In this document: one piece after another, positions 46,684 to 57,600 of the stretch | How positions within the stretch are numbered: position 1 is the stretch's first letter | Layout of the letters: the number at the start of each line of letters is the position of its first letter | Source of the DNA: Polytrichum commune | Taxonomy: Eukaryota > Streptophyta > Polytrichopsida > Polytrichales > Polytrichaceae | NCBI GenBank assembly: GCA_950295325.1 | Contig: OX485808.1 | Location: 312,501 to 376,500, forward strand | DNA length: 64,000 nucleotides | Reading direction: 5' to 3' | Notes under the pieces: model-generated | The model's input: only the letters and a program-made list of their open reading frames with translations | What the model was told of the DNA's origin: nothing | Database searches by the model: none | Program-made: the position numbers and the translations under genes

Positions 46684-46908
46684 CTACACCAAATATTGTA
46701 TTTAATGTCACCTACTTTTTGGAATTATGGAATGCAATAACTATTTTCTGTATATCTCGTTTTTTGGCCAATAGAGGTCAAATTGGTTGTTTGGACATTA
46801 TAGAACATCAAACACCTTAACTTGGTAAGTAAATACATCAATAGTTAAAAAGATAGAGCATTGTGTAACTCCAAATAGTAAGCGACACTAATTACAGATT
46901 CAGTGTAG
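46684..46908 (+). mobile_element. 225-bp CTACACTA-type MITE in the RGS1 5' region
   Basis: Terminal inverted repeats begin CTACACCAAATATTG at the left and read ACTGTGTAG-like at the right, with TTTTTGGAATTATGG / CTCCAAATAGTAAG inside. It is the same family and length as the element at 33,217-33,440. It carries no coding sequence. Its position, between the leader exons and the first coding exon, makes it intronic if the leader model is right. Confidence 0.75.
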
Positions 46909-47214
46909 TGTTGTGTGGGTATTATTGTTTCCGTGTACTAGTTGGTAAGGTCACTGAAAGGAAACTTAGAATCTGATACCTGTTGGGTCATGGTATGTTT
47001 GTATTCATAAAAATGTCTAAAAGTATATTTTGCAACATTAAGTAGGTACAGATGGATGATATCAGTCTGGATGAGTATCCTTGTTGATGTCCAAGTTGAA
47101 CTTAGATACCCGTTGGGAATTGGAAGAAACCGTCCCTAAAAATTTCGGAGAGTGTGCATAATTTTAGAGCAGAATGGGGTTCTAAGGGGTAGCAATCTGA
47201 GCAACTTTGGGATC

Positions 47215-50200
47215 ATGTTGTGGTGCAGAGTAATGGGACACCTGGAGATGGTGACACGGGTACTGCTTCAGGCTCCATCGCCTGCGCCATCATTGAATTC
47301 TTTATATGTATGTGACCAGGAAGGTGGCTGCGTTTCCGACTATGTTGCCATGGGGCTTACTGCATTTGTGGCCTTGATGTAACCATCTCCCCTCCGACAT
47401 TGATGCAATTGAACCAAGTTTGGCAATTTGAGCACCCTTGAAGGAAGTCAAAAATATGTGGAATAGTTGGGTTGATGTGCCATGATAGGAGTATTGTCTG
47501 TCCTTCTCGCCATAAAATATTTGTGCCTCTACACAAGATTTGGGTGGTGAGTGTGGTGAAATGACAGGATCATGGTCTCAAGGTCATCTGCAATGAGACA
47601 CTAGCTTGTCTTGATATGATTAAGGGTGCTGTTACTGGGTGGATTAGTGTATGTGAGATATAGAGGTGAATAATTGGCGGCATTTCCTAGTTGCACAGAT
47701 TGTTTGGAATCTCTAAGAATGTTTTGTTGCTTTTGGCAGTGTGATTCTTGGCTCAGTTCTTTTGGTGGTGAAAAGGGCTGTTCCAGAAATCAAAGCCAAA
47801 CAAACAGGACTTCTCTTGTTGCAGTCTGTTGGGAGTCTTGTGTGGCTTGCGTCCTTATTGGTATGGCATTGTGTTCAGATTCGGCAAGTGATCAATTTGC
47901 ATGTTGAAGTGGATCCTTTTCAGATGTAGAAATTGTATTGCCACGGATTGGGACAATGCAGATTCTTTCTGGATACACCTCATTTCATTGTCAATAGAGT
48001 CCTACGTGCAGCCAGATTTACATTTACTCTGGTGGTCGTCTTAGATGTGGGGCTGCATCCAAACTCAAGTAATGATTTTTGGAATGATATCCACCTTTAG
48101 TAGAAGTTTGTTATAAGTGTGAAATGTTAATAATTTGGAAGCAGCAAGCGAGACTTACTTACCCTGTCCTTTGTGAAGCATTGCAGTGAAATAATGATGC
48201 TAGAGGTGGTGCTTGCAGATGACCAGGAACATTCCACGCATATCTAGTCGAAAAAAGTTTTGGGAATCATGCTATCTTTGGCAAAGTGAGCCTCACTTCC
48301 ATCATTGCTTCACTTATTTTGATACATATGCCTTTTCTGCATTCCCAAGTCCAGTTCTTGTGAGGGGCCTTTCCATCAGGAGTTCTTCATAGTGTGTATA
48401 GCTGATGAAATTCTTCATGACCTTGAGACTAGTTGTTAGCTTCAGTGGGTAGCAACTTGGTGGTAAGTCTTGTTTTAAAAATAGTAATTTCATCAACTTG
48501 TTGTTCTTGACATAATTGACGTCTATTGGGATGTTCTTTGATATTACTCAAGGCCCCCTGTTATATTGAAAAGATTCAGGCTGAGCAAATCTCACTTAAA
48601 TTTTTGCAGGGCTATGAGTCTAACCACTTGATACTTATCTTCCATGTGCAGTTTGGCTGGAAGGGCCATTTGGTTTTGGGTTGCTGATGAGCTGCCATTT
48701 TGCACGTGCTTTCCGCCTTTACTATGTGTTTGTTGGGTATGCGTCATGCCTTATCTTGTCTGATGTTATGATGGATGCTGCTTTTGGTCGGTGAGTGATT
48801 GTGAAAATAAAAGGGACGACTATGAGAAGCTTATTTGTCTGGGATCCTTGGCTTGTTCAGGAGGCGGCTGCCTCCAATGCGGTCTAGGTATCTTGTGCCA
48901 CTTCTACTGCTACCTTGGATAATACTGGCTGCAGGTCAGTTCCTCATTTGATGTCTACTTTCGAATTGTCCTAAATTAATTTCAATGTGACTGAAGGAAG
49001 TACTAGTATCATTATATGTTGTTCCAAATCAAATTCAAGTTAACTGGAAAAAGAACTGAATGTCAAGCGGGCAAGATCTCTGTACATATGTGTACTTCTG
49101 AGGATGCTAATGCTCATAAATCTCTGAGGTTTAGGACCCTGATTAGTTGATGAACTTGTAGTTTTGCAATGTGAACTCTGGTTTAGGTTCTAAACAAAAG
49201 CCTGGCAGGAAGGTAGGTATTGTAAGAAGGCTTTAAAAACCCCCCCATTGTGACACTGTTAGGTTTTGTACTACCAGATAACTGGTAGACTAGGACTAAC
49301 ATGATATTTTATAATTGCCTGCAGTGCTACAGGCAGTGATGCCATTTTCAAGCACGAATGAATGTAAAGCCGCTTGGTATATATGGTTCCCCATTGCCTT
49401 CATGCATGTCTTCTACTCCCTGCTGCTCATTGTATGCACCTGCCTCATCCGCAACATTAGGTTTGAGTTCAACGAGTTTCTTGAGCTCGTCACAGGAATC
49501 AGCATCTGCCTCCTATTTCTTGGTACGTAATCCTGACGTCATTGGAATTCACCTCCTCTAGAATGGTTCCTCATACATCAATCTAGCAATTGGCTGATGG
49601 TATAAATTGGATGTTTATGGACTTCAGTATTGTCAACATTATGTAACCAAAATGACCAGTCTTTTGATGGGTTTTCCTAACAGCAATTTAAAATCCCAGA
49701 AGTCTGAAGTTGATATTGCTGTTTTTTACAACTTTCTAATTTTCTTCAGATGTGCTCACACACTGCTCATATAGGAGGCACTTGTTAAATCGTCTCCATT
49801 CTGGGACCTGAGACGTTTTTTCTACTGCGTTTTTGGATGACAGTGGTATGGGCTATTCTTTATGCTGTGAAAACTTTTGGAAGGCACTCTACTAAACCAT
49901 CAGATGTCATTGTCCGCTTCTTGCTTGTGTTACTGGTGAGACCCCCCTAGCCATTGTATTGTTTTTTTGCAGTATACTTTATGCTACTTGAGGAATGGAC
50001 TTCGCCGAAAGCAAAGAGAAATGGTCACAAGCAATTTGGATCTAGCTTAGCAAACTGCTCTTTTATCTTGAATAGATTAGTGTGTAATGACATAACCCTT
50101 AAAGGTCTAAGTGTACGACCTATCTACACCATTTGTACAAGTTCTCACCAAGTCCTGTAATCATGTAATGTATATTATGGGTTTGAAACTTTATCTTGTG

Positions 50201-53200
50201 TCAAGGAGAAAATAAAGATAGTCATATGTGACACTGATGGTCGATACACTACACATGTATTTGCATCCAAGGGCACTCATGTCATGTATTGGAATCTGAT
50301 TCTTTAATTACATTAAGGTATTCAACTGATTAAGAAATTATACTTGATGAACGTGTAAATTTAGATAAGGTTACTTTTGACATAATTAGCTAATAATGGA
50401 AGAATGTAGCTCACATACACATTTTTGTGCATGTTAACGCCTGGGCTGTGCCTTTTGGGTGCAGAGGGGTAAGTTGTAGGTTCAAGAACTAACATGATGA
50501 AAACTTCATCTGTAAAAACTTCAATAAAAAGTCATGTTGATACTAGAAATCAACTGAGACTCGTTTTGTTGTCTGTAGGGCGACTTATTGGTGATGTGCC
50601 TGTTCTGGATTCCTGTTGCTCGTCCACTATGGGCATATATTGCACTAAGTCCCATTCTGAAAAGAGGGCACTTAAACCATTGGAATGATCCTAGCATGGG
50701 ACAAGCGTTGGGTGTACCACACAGTGGATTACTTATTCCCCCTGCCAGTAAAATCAAGTTAGACGAGCCCCTTGAGATTTTGTTGAAGCATAAGCGCTTT
50801 CACCGATCCTTCCTTGAGTTTGCAGAAAGGTAAAGTAATCTATTACCTGTTGGGGTGGTCGCTGTCTAAGAGTCTCTCTTCACTAGATAGTCAATGACAG
50901 AGCAGCTTGTAATTCTTCCTTGCATGGAACTATGACTGGCATTCCTCAACATACGTTTTGAGCTTGTGTCTTCCATGTCATCAGGCGAATGGCCAGTGAA
51001 GTGCTGCATTTTTGGGATGAGGTTCGTCAGCTCAGCAGGCTACCACATGACAACCCAGATCGACGGATTTATATGGTTGATCACATCATACAAAAATACA
51101 TCCAAATTGGTATGTAAAGTTTGTTGTCATCAAAGAGTTTTAACCTACCATTGCAAGGTCAATATGATAGGTTGTGCACACCCCCAACAAGTATTAGAGC
51201 CACTTTTCACTTGGTCTATGAGATTGGAACTCTATTGAACATCACTTATTACAAAGAGGAAGTGGAAATGTGGTTGTATACAACACTGGTGATCAAATAC
51301 ATGGTATACATTTAATTCTAGATCCTTTGTACGAGGCCAAATCTCTATACCTCCTTTCCAGTCATGTATTGGTCCAATTGGAAGAATGGATTTGACATAT
51401 TAGTTGATTTTAAATGGGGTCACTTTTGACATAATCAGCTATAAATAGCAGTAAGCAACCTTAAAACACCTCTGTATGACGCCTGGAGGCCTCGAATGGG
51501 CCACTGGGACCTTTAAGGGTTAACTTGTGCAAGGCTGGATGATAGTAGCAAGTACCCCTTTGGACTGCATTGTGGATGCTTCACAACTGTTTTTAGTGGT
51601 GTCCATTTGCAGGTTCCCCTTGTGAAATTAACATATCACACCAGATGCGAGCTGATATTCTGAACACAACTGACTTGGCAAGTCCGGATCTTTTCAAACG
51701 GGCTTCCGATGAAGCCATCAACATGATGCAAACTGTGCTTATCTCACCTTTTCCTTCATGTTTGCACTTTCTTGCATGTTGCATAGTCGTGGACTGTCCT
51801 GCTTTAGTATCCCCTGACCTTATATTTAGAACTTCTCTTTCTTGTCAGATATTGATGATGGTCTCCAATCTATTTCTAGGGGGTTTATGGCTGAACCTTC
51901 AGCTTTCTGCTCTGTAAAACCTGTATCACAAGGTGGAAAGAGTGGAAAGTCTTTTTACAATTGCCATGCATAAAGAAAAAGTTGGGCCATAGATTCTTAA
52001 TGACATCAACGTTCCATTTCAATAAAAATGCACCAAAATCATATGTAGATCGCATGGAATGTTACACCACCTCTAAACAAAGGTGTACATTGAGATAAGG
52101 TTGTGAGGGAGGCATGGATGACTTTTCATGCTTTCATTTGCGTCTTTCTTTTGATTTACCCGACAATTGTTTTGTGGTGGAACTGGTGGTCGTGGCCATT
52201 GTGGCTGTGGCTTATGGTTGATTGGTAGTTCATAGTGTTGTGGTCTGACCTAATTATGAGGTACCACCTTCCTCCAAGTAGTTAGTGTTGTGAAGAGAAA
52301 CAAAAGCTATGCAGTGCTTTGCTTAGCTTCGCTTTTTAATGGTTGCAGAATCTACTGGAGGAGTATTGGCAGTCAAAGCATTTTCTTGACTTGAAGGCTG
52401 AGATAGATGCAGAGGCAGAGTACGGAGCCCAGTTGGAGCGGATGGACATCCGAAGCTTTCCAGCCCGTGATTTGAAACCTTTTTCGCCTTTTGATTACGA
52501 AGGCTCCGTCGACCCTTTTGGCCCTGTTCAATCAGGAGGCGGCTTGCCTTACAGTGGGCCTTTACACTCGAGGGAACTCGAACTTGGGATGCTGGAAGGA
52601 ACTTCCGGAAACTCCTACGTTCTCGGGGTTGGTAATACACCTCCTTGGGAGACCAGGCTGCATGAGCACACCTCACCCCCTCTCCCACGACTCCAGAAGG
52701 TAAATCCATCTATTGCTGCAACTCTTTTTTCTTGCAATGCCACACCAGATTTAGGGCCACTTTACAATTGAAACTTATCTGAAGGTCGTACCATGGAAAT
52801 TTGAAATTGATCTTTGTGTGGTCACAACCTTCAAGTGGAAGATTAGCAAGCCTAATTCAGTTACTTATCTTAATTGCACACATATATTTGAGTGGTGTGT
52901 GGTTAGGTGTGGAACTAAGATGGACATTAAGAAAACATGTGTTTAAAAGAGATTGGACTTCACACTAAAAAAATTGTTAACTAATCTAGGTTCAATTCCT
53001 GGTCAATATAATTGAGAATCTTCGCTTTTCAGTGTATGAGATATTCATGTGAGCTTCAAAAATGATGACGAAGATGGCTATGGCCTCGATTGGGATTTGC
53101 TAATCAAATTGTACTAATCACGTGTTAAATATCCTACTAGTGAAAGTAATTGGAACAAGTAACCATTTAAGACTTGTCTAACTTACTGTAAAGACACACA

Positions 53201-54321
53201 TGACCAGGGTCTCAACCAAATGTTTTTTTCACTTTTATCCTATCCATGTGGGTTCCTCCACACAGTGGGTGATAGTAAATTAGGCTTGGGAAATTTTGTA
53301 GTGTCATGGGCTCTTGGTTTTTGGCTTAGACTCACCATTTTGAGGTGGGCTTGATGCAAATGTCATATAGCGTGAAGCAGTAGCCTTTCATGCCATGTAG
53401 GTCTCCATGTAGGTTTTTCATCAATTCAAACTTGCTTGGTCCCTTTGGGCCCTCAAGCTCTAGTGTGAAGCACCCCTTAGTTTCAGCTCCTGCAATTCAC
53501 CCCTAAGCGTCTAAGTGACCATTTTTTTTGTTTTTCTCTTTGGTGGCAAGCTGGTTAGGGCTGAAGGGTATCTCCCGAGACAGTTGGGCAAAATTTTGGG
53601 TGTAGGGGGGAGGCTTGAGGCTCAGTTGGGCCCAACCCTCACCCCGATGAGTTAATTGTTTGTTTTAATGAGTAGTCAGAATTTGGCACAATGCCTTTTT
53701 GGGGAGTGGAACCAAGAATAGATAAATTTGATACTCGCGATAAGTGAATTTTTTATTTTTTATTTTTTGTGTTTTCCTTGCAACTTTCCCAATGCATTGG
53801 GCTTATACATAACGAACTTATGACCAGAAAATCAACTCCAAAAGGTACAAAAGGTCCAAGTTAAATTTATGAAATATTTTCAAACCATTACCCATGAAAA
53901 ATGCTCAAATGAATATCCTAGGCCTCACTTTGTACAGCAACCGTAGGGACGTGGGTAATGATCCTTTGTAGACACCATTGTGTTGAGAAGTCTTCTCTTG
54001 TTATATTTGAGCAAGGCTTCTTCTTTTCAGTGACGATCTTGGAATTGCAGAATACCTAACTGCACAATGCTCAAAAACTGTTGACCTAAATCACACATTC
54101 ATTCATTCTTGCAGGTCCGCAGTGCCAAACGTGGTGACAAGCAGCATACAAGGCCACCGACACACGGCCTGCAGGAAAAGAATGCGACCCGGTCGACACC
54201 TTCCTACCCTCGACATGTCTCGCCTCCCCCCTACACAGCTACTACTACTCTTGGACAAGACTCTTCACAAACCTCTGATGAGAATGACAACCCGTTCTAT
54301 GAACGACGCGCTTCTCGATAA
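47215..54321 (+). CDS. RGS1: Seven-transmembrane regulator of G-protein signalling (RGS1)
   Basis: Plasma-membrane 7TM protein whose cytosolic RGS box accelerates GTP hydrolysis by the G-alpha subunit, in sugar, ABA and growth signalling in Arabidopsis. Exons: 47,215-47,378; 47,740-47,887; 48,219-48,285; 48,652-48,736; 48,861-48,934; 49,325-49,522; 49,844-49,935; 50,579-50,829; 50,985-51,109; 51,613-51,734; 52,349-52,699; 54,115-54,321. All phases agree, giving 627 aa. Landmarks: GGCVSDYVA before TM1, [20 protein letters not shown] (TM3), [19 protein letters not shown] (TM4), [13 protein letters not shown], then the RGS box (about 338-456) with [34 protein letters not shown] and NLLEEYW. The Glu matching Arabidopsis E320 is kept (about residue 365). 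The tail is about 170 aa, Pro/Ser-rich, ending with DNPFYERR; in Arabidopsis it is about 45 aa. The start is uncertain: ATGs at 47,233 and 47,248 are alternatives. The donors at 47,379, 47,888 and 51,735 are weak. Confidence 0.92.
47379..54114 (+). other. RGS1 introns and the repeats in them
   Basis: Eleven introns of about 120-1,415 bp. Intron 7 (49,936-50,578) holds a dispersed-repeat copy at 50,105-50,440, and intron 9 (51,110-51,612) another at 51,165-51,470. Intron 11 (52,700-54,114) holds a diverged copy of the 38-kb repeat at 52,860-53,180 and a MITE-like fragment at 53,310-53,480 ending GAAGCACCCCTTAG. No coding potential was seen inside them. Confidence 0.7.
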
Positions 54322-55130
54322 CAAGTTGGGGGCGGTGATGTAAAATATGCCAACAACAGAATAATTCCCCACTACCACCACCTGCCCTCCCCCCCCCCAA
54401 CACACACACACAGGAAGAAGCTGCCCCTTGTGGGATGTCAAGAGCTAGCAAATGTCTTCCACAACACTGGGTGGCTCTCCAATGATGAGATTTTGTAATC
54501 TATTCGCCTTCAACTTCTGGAGGGAAGTTTCAGTGTCAAAAACGCGCCTACCGTAGGTGGATATGAGGGTTATGCTTTGTGGAAGGTGTCCTCTTTCCCA
54601 ATCCCAAAACGCCACCTCATGTGCCAAATGGCTATGGGTGTGTTCTCATTCTATCACCAATGGGCGCTACTATCATCACTGAGTGGGACAAGTGGACTTG
54701 TAAGAGGAGGCCCAAAGTCTGAATCTGGGACCAAAGGATCTCGGGGGAACTATGCTCTCATATTCTTGGCTCCCCCCAACCCTTGCAAGGCATGCTTAAT
54801 AGTGTTATGAAGTTCTTGCGGAAGCAGGTGTAAATGAAGAGCTTGCAAATTGGAAGCAAAGTTGTCGGCACAAAATGCAAATGGAAGGTGCATTGCAACA
54901 AACCATCTTCCTATTAGCTTTCTGGATCTTCCTGATTAGAATCGAATTTCTAAACTGAAAAGTGCAATGGGTGTGGGAGAAAGAGTGTGGGAATAGATCC
55001 ATTGGACATCATTACTTGCAAAACGTACATTTAGAAAACAATACACTGCAATTAAACTTTAACCCTTGGGGGCCTAATGTCCCAAAAAGGGACTCTCTGT
55101 TTCAAATGATTGGATCTTGCTCAAAAACAA
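54322..55130 (+). other. RGS1 3' untranslated and downstream DNA
   Basis: Follows the RGS1 stop. C10 run at about 54,389-54,398 followed by a short CA tract. Mostly non-repetitive to about 54,900. No clear AATAAA was located, so the transcript end is unknown. Confidence 0.4.
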
Positions 55131-56100
55131 ACGGGTATTTCTTGGCAACTGTTTTGTCCCTATCTAGCTACTTAACCTGTCTTATCACTTCCAGAAGCTT
55201 GATCAAGGCACCATTCACAGCTCATGAGGTGTTGACAAAGTTATGAGACATTTTGAGTGTTCGATCACTTCAAGCTCATGTCATGGTTGCAACTTTCCAA
55301 TAATTCAATAGCACATGTAATTATGACCAATCTGATCAAGTTTCTCAACAACACAATGACACAAACGTATGATATATGACGAGTTTTCAAAGTGCACACT
55401 TTCAGATTAGTCTTGGAGGAAAAACTTTTTTTTGGGTTTATCTCACTGTACGCATGTGATCCTTTTGATGGTGAATTTCAACTTCTCTTTTGCAATGGTT
55501 CTCAAGAAACCCTTGGAAATAATATCTCATAACACATCTTAGATAATGATGTACCCCTTGAGCTTTTAAGAGTTAATTCTAAAATGCACAAGACACCCCT
55601 TCTAGGCTTTTGTCGGTGCATCCACACAATCGCCTCTTAAGTCAACCTTGTGAATTTAGTCCCTGCTCAAATTATCCAATTCATCCCATAGAATTATCAA
55701 AATGACCAATCTCAAGTGCAAAATATGTATTGTATACATTCACGTGTTCTGAAGTCAACAAAAATCTGGCCATTCCTTACTCCATGTGGTTTGGTCCAAT
55801 CGCAACATATATGTCTTCCAGAGTGTGTTGAATGCACATTATCATTTTGTGTGGCCCGAGAAAACTAAACTTAGCCTTGTCCCAACACCAAAAATAAGAA
55901 AAATATCAAAAAGAATCTAACGAGGACATGTAATTTTTTTATGGTAATTTTGGCAATGATGGAGAAATTTGATACATTCGTCAAATGAGGCATTGGCTTT
56001 GTTGAAATGTTCAATGATGTGCAAAAGAGATTTCCTCAAAAGAGGTGAATGAAGAAGGGGGAAGATCACATGTAAGTAGCACAATACAACCATGGTTCTT
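55131..56100. other. Intergenic DNA with repeat P
   Basis: 55,245-55,420 is collinear with 59,150-59,360 (CACTTCAAG.TCATGT.ATG, CAACTTT.C..AAT, CAAGTT.CTCA). No gene supported. Confidence 0.45.
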
Positions 56101-56104
56101 GAAG

Positions 56105-56420
56105 GACATGGGATCTTATTATACGTCTCTATACAAAATTTATGTGGACTTCACCAAGTTCCTAAATCATGTATATGATTGAAACCTTATTATATACATT
56201 GTCTTATGTCAAAGGAGAAATTCGTATATATCCACACACACTCATACTGGACATTGATGTTCAAAGTACTTAACTCATTCAAATAATACACTTGAAAATT
56301 AAGTTAACTTAGATTAGGTCATTTTTTTTTTTACATGATTAATTTAAAATTGTATAGCTCAAATACACTAATTTTTTGCTTGGAGAGAGACCCAGTCTGG
56401 ACTTCTTAGACGCCTTAATA
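56105..56420 (+). repeat. Dispersed repeat J
   Basis: Blocks ACTTCACCAAGTTCCTAAAT, TGAAACCTTATTATATACAT and GTCTTATGTCAAAGGAGAAA, then AGATTAGGTCATTTTT. Confidence 0.6.
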
Positions 56421-56699
56421 GGGGGTTAAGTTGCCGTGTCTTGTTCAAACATATTGATTGTTCAAACAAGACAAGATGACTTCATAGCCGAGCAACCCAA
56501 GATTTCAAGAGAGAGGATTCACTCAACTGCCGCCCACTATCTCTTCGAGCGAATTCGTCAAATTCCAAGTTGGGGAACGACTGGTTTTATTATTTGGGTT
56601 GGAATGGGGACCCGGTCACGAATTTGAGAAAGATTCAAGAACAACGCGGTTGGAGCATCAAAAGATGTGTGTTGGCAGGCATGACAAGTCAAGTTCGTT

Positions 56700-57600
56700 A
56701 GCCCTTAAAAGGCTCCAAGTACGACCTATCTATCTACACCCTTGTGATGAGCCCTTACCAAGTCTTTAAAACCTCCTCCTTATTTATTTATTTCCTAATG
56801 GGTTTGAAGCTTTGTTTGGGGCCCCTTTATACACGCACCAAGAGCCGTGACCATGCAAAATCTAAGGGCCGTCCGAAGACCTTACCTTGAGACATAGAAA
56901 TCTACTTTTGCAATTGATGGGTGGTCGAGTTTAGTGTAAAGTGAAAGTGGACCATGGACTACAACATTATGTTTGGGTTCGGGCTCCATCATGGCAATGT
57001 AATATTTCTAGGAGCCAATGGTAATTTTGTTGATTTTTTTTTTTTTAATTTTTTTTTGAGACAGAAGGCCGACATGCCAGCGCCAAAGCACAGGAGGCAG
57101 TTCACCACCTGGCAAGTTTTCCGTCAAGTAGAGAGGAGTTTTGTTGATTTTCAAGGGTCCTAGTTTTGCGTTAGACCCGCCTCTTTTTGATGGATCTAAC
57201 GTAATTTGGTAGACTAAAAAACATTATCCACTTGTTGTCATGTAGAATGTCATGTAGGTTTTTCATCCATTTGAATTCCGTTGGTCCCTAAGTCTTCAAG
57301 GGCTAGTGTGAAGTGAACTTGGACTATTCCCTGCTTCTCAACCAATCACTTAATTTGTATATCATGGGCCAAGGGCCTCAAGCTCTAGTGTAAAGTGGCC
57401 CTTAGTACAATTATCATATGTCAAGGAGAAAATAAAGTATAGTCATATGTGGCATTGAGGATCAAGACACTAATATGTATAATTACATCCAAGGGCATCC
57501 ATCTTGTGTATCTAAGCTCCAAGTCTGTCCAACCAATTTTACAAATACCATTCGATGATTGAGTTAGTTTTACGTGGGATTAATTTTGATACAATTATAT
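56700..57600 (+). repeat. Composite of repeats J and Q
   Basis: 56,715-56,830 has the start of repeat J (TCCAAGTACGACCTATCTAT). 56,925-57,320 is a repeat Q copy (GTTAGACCCGCCTCTTTTT; TCATGTAGGTTTTTCATCCA). 57,385-57,402 is a TIR end (GTAAAGTGGCCCTTAG), and 57,400-57,600 continues repeat J (TGTCAAGGAGAAAATAAAGT, ATCCAAGGGCATCCAT). This looks like Q inserted into J. Confidence 0.55.

Noticed and set aside
52985-53010. tRNA-like T-arm (GGTTCAATTCC)
   Set aside because: No matching anticodon or D arms; it is within a dispersed repeat.
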